The translations under genes were made by a program, and so were the position numbers. This document shows positions 55,849 to 63,957 of a DNA stretch of 64,000 nt, piece by piece (within the stretch, counting starts at the first letter, position 1; the number at the start of each line of letters is the position of its first letter). Below the pieces are notes generated by a model that did no database searches, was not told the DNA's origin, and saw only the letters and a program-made list of their open reading frames with translations. Source of the stretch: Kumtagia sp963829135 (lineage in GTDB: Bacteria > Pseudomonadota > Alphaproteobacteria > Rhizobiales > Rhizobiaceae); the NCBI GenBank assembly GCA_963829135.1, contig CAWHHO010000008.1, positions 124,001 to 188,000 of the forward strand, read 5' to 3'.

Positions 55849-58048
55849 TCAAACCGCCTCCACCCGCGCCTTCGGCGCGACCTTCTCCATCGAGGCGGAG
55901 GTAAGCGTGCCCACCAACAACGCATCCGCGACCCAGGCGCCCTGACCTTCAGCGCATACAATCAGCGGGTTGACGTCCAGTTCCTCGATCTTGTCGGCAT
56001 TGTGCAGAACGAACGCCGCCAGCGAGAGGATTGCATCGATCGCTGCGTCCAGGTCGGCCTTCGGCCGTCCGCGGAACCCGTCGAGCAGCGGGAACAGTTT
56101 AAGGCTGCGCAACGCGGTTTCGACCTCCTGGCGCGAGGCAGGCAAGAGCAGCGTGGCTGAATCCTTCAACAATTCGACCAGCACGCCGCCGGAGCCGAGC
56201 GTCATAACCTGCCCGAACAGCGGATCGCGTGTGAAGCCGACGATCAGTTCGGCGACACCGCCCTGCACCATACGTTCCACATAAAGGCCGGTGCCGAGCG
56301 GCAGCAATTCGACCGCCGTCTGGCGCACGGTCTCGGCATCGCGCAGATGGAGTTTCACCGCGCCGGCTTCCGACTTGTGCGCAACGCCCATCGCCTTCAG
56401 GGCAAGCGGATAGCCCAGCGCAGTCGGCAGCGACAACGGCTTCGTCGGCGGTCGTCGCGTGGCGGCCTGCGGGCACTGAAACACCGGCTGTCGCGAGCAG
56501 GGCCTTGGCGGCGGCTTCGTCGAGGGTTTTCGCCTTACCCTCCCCCTTGTGGGGAGGGTCGGCGCGTAGCGACGGGGTGGGGGTAGTTTGTGGGAACTCA
56601 TCACGGTCAGCACCCCCACCCCGCCTTTCGGGCGACCCTCCCCACAAGGGGGAGGGTAAAGGGCGCTCCCATGCCTCACCAATAAACGCCGCTGCCTCGG
56701 CCGCGTCGAGCGCCTCGGTGATGCCGTAGAGCGGCACCATACCGCGCGCCATCAGGCCGGGCGCGTAGTCTTCCGGCAGGTTCTCAGGCAGCGAGGCGAC
56801 GATCGCGCCCTTGCCACCGTGCGTCGTCAGCCCGCTCTCGAAGGCGCGCAGCGTCGCCCACCAGTCCACATCGGAGCAGCGGTCGCGCCGCGGAAAATCC
56901 AAAACCAGCAGGTTCAGGTCGAACCCGCCCGACACCATCGCTGCGAATGTCGCGGTCATGGCGGGTTCGTTGTTCCAGATGAAGGTGTGGTAGTCGAGCG
57001 GATTGGCCACAGCCACCAACGGCCCGAGAGTCGCCTTGACTCGTGCCCGATGCTCCTCTGTCAGTGGCGGGAACACTGCCACGCGACCCTCGACGCTGTC
57101 GGCCATCACCGACGCCTCGCCGCCGGAACAGCTCATCGACGACAAGCGATAACCTTTCAGCGGGCCATGCACATGCAGGAGCTTGAGCGCTTCGAGAAAC
57201 GACGGAATAGCGTTGACCCGGGCGATGCCCAGCCGCTTCAAGAACGCGCCGGAGGCGGCGTCGGAACCGGCCAGCGAGGCGGTATGCGACACGGTTCCGG
57301 CTCGCGCCTGCTCCGAGCGACCGATCTTCATGGCAACGATCGGCTTGTTCAGCTCTTTCGCGCGCCGCGCCAGCTGTTCCAATCCCGCGACCGAGTCGAA
57401 ACCTTCGATATGCAGGCCAAGCACTGAGACCCGCTCATCCTCGATCAGGCCAAGGGCCATCTCGGACAGGCCGGTCTGGGCCTGGTTGCCGGCGGTCATG
57501 ATGAAGGCCACCGGGAGACCTCGCGCCTGCATCGTCAAATTGATCGCGATGTTGGACGACTGCGTGATGATTGCAGCACCGCGGCTACCCTCTGCAAGAC
57601 GGACGCCGCCATGCTGATCCGGCCACAGCAGTGCGCCATCGGCATAGTTGATCAGGCCGTAACAGTTCGGGCCGATGATTGGCATATCGCCGGCGGCCTT
57701 CAGCAGCGCATCCTGCAAACCATTGCCTTCGGGATCGTAATGCCCGGTCTCGCGAAAACCCGAGGCAAAGCAGATGGCCACGCCCGCGCCCCGTTCACGC
57801 AATGCCTTGACCATTTCGATGGTGAGGTGGCGATTGACACCGATGAAGGTCGCATCCGGAGCACCCGGCAGCTCGTCGACGCTGCAATAGGCTTTGACGC
57901 CCTCGACTTCGTGCTTCTTCGGATGCACCGGCCAGATATCGCCTGCGAATCCCATCTTCAGACATTGTTTGACGACACTGGTGCCAAACGCCCCGCCACC
58001 GATCACGGCGATGGATTTTGGGCGGAGCAGGCGTTCGAGCCGGCTCAT
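55849..58048 (-). pseudogene. Acetate-CoA ligase (ADP-forming) family protein, one frameshift and an in-frame repeat
   Basis: About 733 residues. The N-terminus has the CoA-binding domain (SIAVIGGGAFGTSVVKQCLKMGFAG, ATFIGVNRHL, ASGFRETGHYDPEG, IGPNCYGLINYADG), then the ligase domain (IALTMQARGLP..., MSCSGGEASVMADS). The ATP-grasp part, ALGYPLALKAMGVAHKSEAGAVKL and VELIVGF.. to IEELDVNPLIVC, completes an NDP-forming acyl-CoA synthetase. One extra base near 56435 separates the two frames. Before the break, about 45 residues (LPSPLWGGSPERRGG...DPPHKGEGK) from a palindromic element are inserted after GEAWER, between the CoA-ligase part and the ATP-grasp part. It likely activates gamma-butyrobetaine or carnitine to a CoA ester; substrate is inferred from neighbours. 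Confidence 0.82.
56535..56659. repeat. GC-rich palindromic element with 27-bp perfect inverted arms, inside the CoA ligase gene
   Basis: The arms 56535-56561 and 56633-56659 are exact reverse complements, both containing CCCTCCCC and ACAAGGGGGAGGG. Each arm is itself a small palindrome. The 71-base centre (GCGCGTAGCGACGGGGTGG...) is shared in part with the copies in xdhC. Confidence 0.92.
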
Positions 58049-58100
58049 GGGCAGACCTCGTGGAAAGGAAGGTGCTTCTTCGCAACTTTTCTAGTCAAAC

Positions 58101-59273
58101 TCAGCCCCCCACCGCCCTTAGCAGCGCGCGCGAAATGATGTGCCGCTGGATTTCGGAAGTACCTTCCCAGATGCGCTCGACGCGGGCGTCGCGCCAGATG
58201 CGCTCCAGCGGCAGATCGTCCATAAGCCCCATGCCGCCATGGATCTGGATGGCCTCGTCGGCGACGTAGGCGAGCATCTCGGTAGCCTTGAGCTTTGCCA
58301 TCGCCATGTCCTGGTCGGTTACCGTGCCCTGGTCGTATTTCCAGCCGGCCTCGAACACCATCAAATTGGCGGCCTTCAGCTCTGTTGCCATGTCGGCGAG
58401 CTTGAACGACACGCCTTGGAACTTGCCGATCCGCTGACCGAATTGCTCACGCTGGGCGGCGTAGTCGATCGCATGATCGAGCGCCCGCTCGGCACGGCCG
58501 AGGCAGGTGGCGCCAACCTGAAGCCGGGTTGCGCCGAGCCACGAATTTGCCACCTCGAAGCCTCGGTGAACCTCGCCCAGCACTTGCTCCTTCGGCAGGC
58601 GGCAATCGTCGAACTCCAGCACAGAATTGGTGTAGCCGCGATGCGAGACGTTGCGGTAGCCATCCCGTACGGTGAAACCCTGGGCGCCCTTGTCGACGAA
58701 GAAGGCGGTTATCTTCTTGCGCTTGCCGCGCGGCGAATCCTCCTCCCCCGAAGCCATGAACACGATGGCGAAATCGGCGAGATCAGCGTGGCTGATGAAG
58801 TGTTTCGTCCCGTTCAGGATCCAGTCGTCGCCATCCTGCACGGCGGATGCCTTCATTCCGCGCAGGTCGGAACCGGCCCCCGGCTCGGTCATGGCAAGGC
58901 AATCCCACTTCTCGCCGCGAATACAGGGGAAAAGGTATCTTTCCCGCTGTTCCGGCGTACCGGCGAGCAGGATGTTGGACGGGCGCGCCACACAGGTCCA
59001 GTGCAGCGCATAGTTGGCGCGCCCGAGCTCCTTCTCGTAGAGCAGCCATGTCACCGTATCCAGCCCGGCGCCGCCGACATCGGCAGGCATGTTGGCGGCA
59101 TAGAGGCCCGCGCGAATAGCCTTTACCTTGATCTCCTCGATAAGTTCACGGCGGAGGTGGCCGGTGCGCTCGACCTCCTGCTCATGCGGATAGAGCTCGT
59201 TTTCGACGAAAGCCCGGGTCGTCTCGACAATCAGCTTCTGCTCTTCGTTCAGGCCGAAATCCATAAAAGGCAC
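58101..59273 (-). CDS. Acyl-CoA dehydrogenase, probable crotonobetainyl-CoA-forming (CaiA-like)
   Basis: 390 residues. MDFGLNEEQKLIVETTRAFVENELYPHEQEVERTG at the N-terminus, FAD-contacting CLAMTEPGAGSDLRGMKASAV, DWILNGTKHFISHA and C-terminal MLAYVADEAIQIHGGMGLMDDLPLERIWRDARVERIWEGTSEIQRHIISRAL match the acyl-CoA dehydrogenase family; the catalytic base region EIRG.. is near the C-terminus in WEGTSEIQ. It would dehydrogenate gamma-butyrobetainyl-CoA to crotonobetainyl-CoA, based on caiD and carnitine dehydrogenase alongside. Confidence 0.9.
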   Translation of the reverse strand: MPFMDFGLNEEQKLIVETTRAFVENELYPHEQEVERTGHLRRELIEEIKVKAIRAGLYAANMPADVGGAGLDTVTWLLYEKELGRANYALHWTCVARPSNILLAGTPEQRERYLFPCIRGEKWDCLAMTEPGAGSDLRGMKASAVQDGDDWILNGTKHFISHADLADFAIVFMASGEEDSPRGKRKKITAFFVDKGAQGFTVRDGYRNVSHRGYTNSVLEFDDCRLPKEQVLGEVHRGFEVANSWLGATRLQVGATCLGRAERALDHAIDYAAQREQFGQRIGKFQGVSFKLADMATELKAANLMVFEAGWKYDQGTVTDQDMAMAKLKATEMLAYVADEAIQIHGGMGLMDDLPLERIWRDARVERIWEGTSEIQRHIISRALLRAVGG

Positions 59274-59303
59274 CTCCGGTGCGTCATTCGATAGTCGCTA
59301 ATT

Positions 59304-59363
59304 CGTCAGTCGTCGTTCGTCGGTCGATCTAGGCGATCCACGACCGACGACCCACGAAGAACG
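59304..59363. repeat. Inverted repeat of GTCGTTCGTCG-type words
   Basis: TCGTCGGTCG (59317-59326) and CGACCGACGA (59341-59350) are perfect arms, flanked by further degenerate GTCGTC/GACGA words. It fills the gap between the acyl-CoA dehydrogenase and L-carnitine dehydrogenase genes. Confidence 0.7.
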
Positions 59364-59369
59364 GCCGAC

Positions 59370-60431
59370 TCAACCCTTCTTCTTCGCCTTCCCAGCCTTT
59401 GCCTTCTCCGCTGCCATCGACCGCTTCGGCTTCGCCGCCAGCTTCGAAAGCTGCTTGGTGTAAGTGTTGTGCAACTCGCCGGCGCCCCAGCCCTTGCCCT
59501 TGTTCTGCTTGGCAAGGGCCTGATAGATCGCCACGAGATTATCATCGCGGATCTTTTCAAGCTCGCGGATCGACCATTTGCCGGACTGGTCGTCCGACTG
59601 CGTGGCGATCAGGTCGACCAGCTCGTCGTTGAATTCAGGCACGTCCATCAGCTTGGTCCACGGCCACTTCAGGCAGGGTCCGAACTGGGCCATGAAATGG
59701 CGCATGCCGGCCTCGCCACCGGCGACGCGGTAGACCTGGAACATGCCCATCTGCGCCCAGCGCAGGCCGAACGAATAGCGCATGATATCGTCGAGTTCCT
59801 CGACGGTGCAGATGCCATCCTTGATCAGCCATAGCGCCTCCCGCCATGCCGCTTCCAGCAGGCGGTCGCCGACAAAGGCCTCGATCTCCTTGCGGATGAC
59901 GACGGGCTTCATGCCGATCGATGAATAGATCTCCTTCGCCATCTCGATGGCTTCCGGCAGCGTCTCCTTGCCGCCGACGATCTCGACCAGCGGCAGAAGG
60001 TACACAGGATTGAACGGGTGGCCGACCACCAGCCTTTCCGGCCGCTGCATCGAGGTCTGCATGTCCGAAGGCTTGATGCCGGAGGTGGACGAACCGACCA
60101 GGGCGTTTGCCGGCGCATGCTTGTCGATTTCGGCCAGCACCTTATGCTTGAGGTCGAGCCGCTCCGGCACGCTTTCCTGGATGAAATCGGCCTCAGCGAC
60201 AGCTTCGGCGATCGTGCCGGAGAAGGTCAGCTTGCCCTCCTTCGGCAGGCCGCCAGGCACCATCTGCCTGTAGGCGCGGCGCGCGCCCTTCATCACCTCG
60301 TCGACCTTTCTTGAGGCTTCCGGATCCGGGTCGTAGAGCGATACGTCGATGCCGTTGAGCAGGAGACGGGCCACCCAACCCGCGCCGATGACGCCGCCGC
60401 CGATGCAGGCTGCATTGGTGATTGCACTCAT
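59370..60431 (-). CDS. lcdH: L-carnitine dehydrogenase (3-hydroxyacyl-CoA dehydrogenase family)
   Basis: 353 residues from the ATG giving MSAITNAACIGGGVIGAGWVARLLLNGIDVSLYDPDPEA, with the NAD motif GGGVIGAG and the Asp of the adenosine ribose. Then come VGSSTSGIKPSDMQ, GHPFNPVYLLPLVEIVGG, and FVGDRLLEAAWREALWLIKDGICTVEELDDIMRYSFGLRWAQMGMFQ, characteristic of carnitine dehydrogenases. It oxidises carnitine to 3-dehydrocarnitine with NAD. GGAAGAAG precedes the start. A ~35-residue Lys/Ala-rich tail follows the usual end. The fused thioesterase domain found in some rhizobial LcdH proteins is absent. Confidence 0.9.
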   Translation of the reverse strand: MSAITNAACIGGGVIGAGWVARLLLNGIDVSLYDPDPEASRKVDEVMKGARRAYRQMVPGGLPKEGKLTFSGTIAEAVAEADFIQESVPERLDLKHKVLAEIDKHAPANALVGSSTSGIKPSDMQTSMQRPERLVVGHPFNPVYLLPLVEIVGGKETLPEAIEMAKEIYSSIGMKPVVIRKEIEAFVGDRLLEAAWREALWLIKDGICTVEELDDIMRYSFGLRWAQMGMFQVYRVAGGEAGMRHFMAQFGPCLKWPWTKLMDVPEFNDELVDLIATQSDDQSGKWSIRELEKIRDDNLVAIYQALAKQNKGKGWGAGELHNTYTKQLSKLAAKPKRSMAAEKAKAGKAKKKG

Positions 60432-60445
60432 TTGCTTCTTCCATC

Positions 60446-60548
60446 CTTGCAAGAGTGAATAGTGAAACAATGAGTAGCGAGTAGCGAGCAGGATGCACTG
60501 GTGGACACCGCCTTCACGGAGCCGCTACTCACTATCTCACTGCTCACC
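60446..60548. repeat. Inverted repeat of GAGTAGCGAGTAG-type words at the dehydrocarnitine-cleavage gene end
   Basis: GAGTAGCG (60472-60479) and CGCTACTC (60523-60530) are perfect arms inside longer degenerate arrays (GTGAATAGTGA..., TCACTATCTCACTGCTCACC). The right side supplies the stop codon of the BKACE gene. Confidence 0.72.
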
Positions 60549-61457
60549 AATCGGCGGGCGCTTGGTCAGGTTCAGCTTCCTGCGGACCTCGTCGGGGCCG
60601 ATCACCCGCGCACCGAGATTTTCAACGATCGACACCGCCCGTTCGACCAGCTGCGCATTGGTTGCCAACACGCCCTTGTCGAGCCAGAGATTGTCCTCTA
60701 GTCCGACGCGGACATTTCCGCCGGCAATCACCGCTGCGGCAACATATGGCATTTCATGACGGCCAAGCGCGAATGCCGACCAAGTCCAGTCGGACGGTAC
60801 ATTGTTGACCATTGCCATGAAGGTGTTGAGGTCGTCCGGCGCGCCCCAAGGCACGCCCATGCACAGCTGGACCAGCGCGTCCGGCTTCAGCACGCCCTCC
60901 TTGACCAGTTCCTTGGCGAACCACAAATGGCCGGTGTCAAACGCCTCGATCTCCGGCTTGACGCCCAGCGCTGTCATCATGCCACCCATGGCGCGAAGCA
61001 TGCCGGGCGTGTTGGTCATGACGTAGTCGGCTTCATTGAAATTCATCGTGCCGCAATCCAGCGTGCAGATTTCCGGCAGACACTGGCGCACATGCTCCAT
61101 GCGGTTGGTCGCGCCGCCCATGTCGGTGCCTTTTTCATTGAGCGGCAGCGGCGCTTCCGGTGAGCCGAAAACCATGTCGCCGCCCATGCCTGCGGTCAGG
61201 TTCAGCACCACATCGACATCGGCGTCGCGGATGCGCTCTGTGACCTCACGGTAGAGCTGGACGTCGCGGCGCGGTTTGCCGGTATCCGGGTCGCGCACAT
61301 GGCAGTGGACGATTGCCGCACCCGCCTTCGCCGCGTCTATCGCCGAATCGGCGATCTGCTTGGGCGAACGCGGCACATGCGGGCTGCGGTCCTGCGTGCC
61401 GCCCGAACCGGTGACGGCACAGGTGATAAACACCTCGCGATTCATCGCAAGCGGCAT
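60537..61457 (-). CDS. BKACE family (DUF849) protein, probable 3-dehydrocarnitine cleavage enzyme
   Basis: 306 residues. MNREVFITCAVTGSGGTQDRSPHVPRSPKQIADSAIDAAKAGAAIVHCHVRDPDTGKPRRDVQLYREVTERIRD is the zinc-dependent beta-keto acid cleavage enzyme signature; the HCH pair and the later GHLWFAKELVKEGVLKPDA and LVQLCMGVPWGAP, AGGNVRVGLEDN follow. With carnitine dehydrogenase next door and a CdhR-like activator divergent, it should cleave 3-dehydrocarnitine with acetyl-CoA to acetoacetate and betainyl-CoA. GGAGGAG precedes the ATG. The last codons run into a repeat. Confidence 0.9.
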   Translation of the reverse strand: MPLAMNREVFITCAVTGSGGTQDRSPHVPRSPKQIADSAIDAAKAGAAIVHCHVRDPDTGKPRRDVQLYREVTERIRDADVDVVLNLTAGMGGDMVFGSPEAPLPLNEKGTDMGGATNRMEHVRQCLPEICTLDCGTMNFNEADYVMTNTPGMLRAMGGMMTALGVKPEIEAFDTGHLWFAKELVKEGVLKPDALVQLCMGVPWGAPDDLNTFMAMVNNVPSDWTWSAFALGRHEMPYVAAAVIAGGNVRVGLEDNLWLDKGVLATNAQLVERAVSIVENLGARVIGPDEVRRKLNLTKRPPIGEQ

Positions 61458-61468
61458 GAACAACTCCT

Positions 61469-61508
61469 CCAGGCAGACCTCCGCACAATAATTGTCCGTC
61501 TTGCCTGG
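61469..61508. promoter_or_regulatory. Nested palindrome between the BKACE gene and the GlxA/CdhR-type regulator
   Basis: CCAGGCA...TGCCTGG (61469-61475, 61502-61508) encloses ACAATAATTGT (61485-61495), centred almost at the same point. The whole lies between divergent starts, the natural place for the regulator's site. Confidence 0.5.
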
Positions 61509-61535
61509 ATTTGCTTTGCACTTTACGAAGTCGTC

Positions 61536-62516
61536 ATGGCAAAAAGCGAAAGCCGCTCGATCTTTCAGCCGGAACGCACGCCGCTCAGGGTGACGTTCCT
61601 CGTCCTGCCGGAATCGTCGATCATGTGCGTCGCCTCGTCCGTCGACCCGCTGCGCGCCGCCAACCGCATCACCGGTGAGACGGTTTTTGACTGGAAGACC
61701 GTATCGATGGATGGCGCACCACCAAACACGACGTCCGGGCTGCCGGTGGCGGTCAGCGGCGCCTTCGATCCCGCCGAGAAGCCGGATGTGCTGGCGATTA
61801 TCGGCGGGTTCGGCACGCGCGACTTTGGTGGGGCGAGTTTGATGACCGCGATCCGCCGGGTGGCGCGCTCGGCACGCGCGTTTGGCGGCATTGAGGCCGG
61901 TTCCTGGCTGATCGCGCGGGCCGGTCTGCTGGAAGGCCGCGCGGCAACCACGCATTGGGAAGACATGGAGGATTTCACCGCCGCCTTTCCAGGCACCGAC
62001 GTGCGGCCGGATCGCTACGTCATCGACGGACCTGCCTTTACCGCCGGCGGCGCCTCCCCGACCTTTGACCTGATGCTGCACTTGGTACGAGCGCGGCTGG
62101 GCATGGCGGTGGCGCTGGATGTGGCCAGCGTCTTCATCTACGACCAGGCGCGCGCGGCAACCGACGCGCAGCCGCTGGTTTCGCTCGGCCGGCTCGACGG
62201 CTACGATCCGCGGCTGGCGCAAGCCATACGGCTGATGGAGTCGCACATAGACAGGCCGTTTACGACCGCTGCCATCGCGCACCGCACCGGTGTAACGGCG
62301 CGTACGCTCGAAACCATCTTCCAGAAATCGATCGGCGAGACGCCCGGCGCCTACTATCTGCGGCTGCGCCTGCATGCAGCGCGCCGGCTGGTGCTGGACA
62401 CGCGCCTGGCGCTTGCCGATGTCGCCGAACGCTGCGGCTTTTCCAGCTCATCCGCGTTCTCGCGGGCGTTCTTGCGGGTTTTCGGCGAGCCGCCCGCACG
62501 CATGCGGAGGGGGTGA
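61536..62516 (+). CDS. cdhR: GlxA family AraC-type regulator, probable carnitine regulator CdhR
   Basis: 326 residues. The N-terminal DJ-1/PfpI-like amidotransferase domain is RVTFLVLPESSIMCVASSVDPLRAANRI, then VLAIIGGFGTRDF and SWLIARAGLLEGRAATTHWEDMEDF. The C-terminal AraC helix-turn-helix pair is LMESHIDRPFTTAAIAHRTGVTARTLETIFQKSIGETPGAYYLRLRLHAARRLV...LADVAERCGFSSSSAFSRAFLRVFGEPPARMR. Regulators of this form activate carnitine and betaine genes in Pseudomonas (CdhR, GbdR). It is divergent from the BKACE gene. Confidence 0.9.
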   Translation: MAKSESRSIFQPERTPLRVTFLVLPESSIMCVASSVDPLRAANRITGETVFDWKTVSMDGAPPNTTSGLPVAVSGAFDPAEKPDVLAIIGGFGTRDFGGASLMTAIRRVARSARAFGGIEAGSWLIARAGLLEGRAATTHWEDMEDFTAAFPGTDVRPDRYVIDGPAFTAGGASPTFDLMLHLVRARLGMAVALDVASVFIYDQARAATDAQPLVSLGRLDGYDPRLAQAIRLMESHIDRPFTTAAIAHRTGVTARTLETIFQKSIGETPGAYYLRLRLHAARRLVLDTRLALADVAERCGFSSSSAFSRAFLRVFGEPPARMRRG

Positions 62517-62527
62517 CCGGCGCCTTT

Positions 62528-62549
62528 CCTTCTCCCTTATGGGAGAAGG
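62528..62549. terminator. Hairpin between converging cdhR and L,D-transpeptidase genes
   Basis: CCTTCTCCC-TTAT-GGGAGAAGG is a perfect 9-bp stem with a 4-base loop between two converging stop codons. The sequence type (TTCTCCC..GGGAGAA) recalls the GC-rich repeats elsewhere, so it may be a repeat fragment doing terminator duty. Confidence 0.65.
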
Positions 62550-62561
62550 TTATGGGTGCCC

Positions 62562-63434
62562 CTAGCCCACCACCACGATCGGCGTTTTGGGCTTGCTCTT
62601 GACGCGGTTGTAGAGGTCGATCACATCCTGGTTGATCATGCGCACGCAGCCGGAGGACGCTGCTTTGCCGATCGAGCGCCATTGCGGCGTTCCATGGATG
62701 CGGAACAGTGTGTCGACCCCATCCTTGTAGATATAAAGCGCCCGCGCACCCAGCGGATTGTCGAGACCACCCGGCTGGCCCGTGGCGAATTTCTTCAGTT
62801 CCGGCTTGCGCTTGACCATTTCCGTCGGCGGCGTCCAGCTCGGCCATTTGCGGGCGTGATCGACGATCGCCCTTCCCGACCAGACAAACCCCTCCTTGCC
62901 GATCGAAACGCCATAGCGGATGGCGTCGCCGTTCTCCTGCACGAGATAGAGGTGCCGCTCCTTGAGATGCACAACGATCGTTCCCGGCGCCTCTCCCGTC
63001 GGATCGACGACCAGACGGCGCAAATGCTTCTGTTTCAGCTGGTCAGGCGGAATCGCGGGCAGATGGATTCCTTCGTCCGTCATAGCGCCATACATCAGCT
63101 CCGGCCTGCCCAGATATCCGTAGGAGCCGGCATCAGACTCGACCGACGCGGTTTTGACATGTTCAGCAGGAGCAGTCGCGACCTGCCTTGGCGGCTGCGG
63201 CTCGGCCCTGCGGGAGGCCATGGAAGGAAGCCCGATATCGATGGTGCGGCTGCAGCCGCCGAGCGCCAGCAGGCCTAAGCCCGCGAGCGCTGTCCTGCGC
63301 GAAAAGCTCGCCGGCACCGGTTCGATGGCGGCGCCGGGCATAGCCGCGACGGAGGAGGCTGGCGATGGCTTTTGGGACTGGGACACGGACTCGACGCTAC
63401 TTTTGAAATGTTGCGGGAAAGCGTCACCGCTCAC
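62562..63434 (-). CDS. L,D-transpeptidase (YkuD) lipoprotein
   Basis: 290 residues. SRRTALAGLGLLALGGC is a lipoprotein signal with lipobox ALGGC, though about 45 residues precede it from this start. The ATG at 63341 (MPGAAIEPVPASFSRR) would leave a shorter leader and may be the true start. The YkuD domain spans residues ~150-290: GTIVVHLKERHLYLVQENGDAIRYGVSIGKEGFVWSGRA, IHGTPQWRSIGKAASSGCVRM with the catalytic Cys of SSGCVRM and His of IHGT. It forms 3-3 or lipoprotein-peptidoglycan cross-links in the periplasm. Confidence 0.88.
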   Translation of the reverse strand: MSGDAFPQHFKSSVESVSQSQKPSPASSVAAMPGAAIEPVPASFSRRTALAGLGLLALGGCSRTIDIGLPSMASRRAEPQPPRQVATAPAEHVKTASVESDAGSYGYLGRPELMYGAMTDEGIHLPAIPPDQLKQKHLRRLVVDPTGEAPGTIVVHLKERHLYLVQENGDAIRYGVSIGKEGFVWSGRAIVDHARKWPSWTPPTEMVKRKPELKKFATGQPGGLDNPLGARALYIYKDGVDTLFRIHGTPQWRSIGKAASSGCVRMINQDVIDLYNRVKSKPKTPIVVVG

Positions 63435-63682
63435 CCGCTGCGTCCAATCTTCACCAATCGTGGTTGATGAACGGTAAACAAACTAAACAACTGAAAATTA
63501 AATGTAATTTGAACCGAAACGGCGCGTGGTAGCTGCCGCTTCACGTTTGCCATCCGTGCGGCCATAGGAAGACCCAGCTTGCGCCACAATCTGGGCAAGA
63601 GGGCTCCATAGCTGTGTTTCACTATTTGAGAGTTCGGACAGCACCCGGCAAATCTCACGATCAGCAAGCGAGGGAAAGCGAC

Positions 63683-63793
63683 ATGATCAAGACCCTGAAA
63701 GGCGAAATTGCGCTGCTCGCTGCCGGCTTGATGGCAGTGGCGCCCCTGGTGGCCATCTGCCTGGGCCTCGCCTTCTTACTGAATGGGGGCTGA
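63683..63793 (+). CDS. Small single-pass membrane peptide (36 aa)
   Basis: Translates MIKTLKGEIALLAAGLMAVAPLVAICLGLAFLLNGG; residues 9-33 are one hydrophobic segment after a charged start. GAGGGAAAG lies 5 bases upstream as a ribosome site. Too short for family assignment. It is followed two bases on by a second short frame. Confidence 0.45.
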   Translation: MIKTLKGEIALLAAGLMAVAPLVAICLGLAFLLNGG

Positions 63794-63794
63794 G

Positions 63795-63932
63795 ATGGAC
63801 ATCCAGCACGCAGGCCTGCCATCGCGTGCCCAGGGCGGGCTCGCAGCCGCCCGCTGGCAGGGCTTTATCCACAGCTTCGAGCAGCGCCGGCATCCCAGCC
63901 GCCTGAAGCCCGTACGGATGCCGCAACGGTAG
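63795..63932 (+). CDS. Short hypothetical ORF following the membrane peptide (45 aa)
   Basis: Begins ATGGACATCCAG right after the TGA of the preceding small ORF (TGAGATG), consistent with coupling. The product is basic (ending RRHPSRLKPVRMPQR) and unlike anything I know. It may be non-coding. Confidence 0.25.
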   Translation: MDIQHAGLPSRAQGGLAAARWQGFIHSFEQRRHPSRLKPVRMPQR

Positions 63933-63957
63933 GAGCCAGCGCAGATTCTAATCTGAG

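Noticed and set aside
61458..62375. Upstream extension of the BKACE frame to 612 residues
   Set aside because: The extra part is the antisense of the regulator gene; the ATG at 61457 has a GGAGGAG ribosome site and the family N-terminus.
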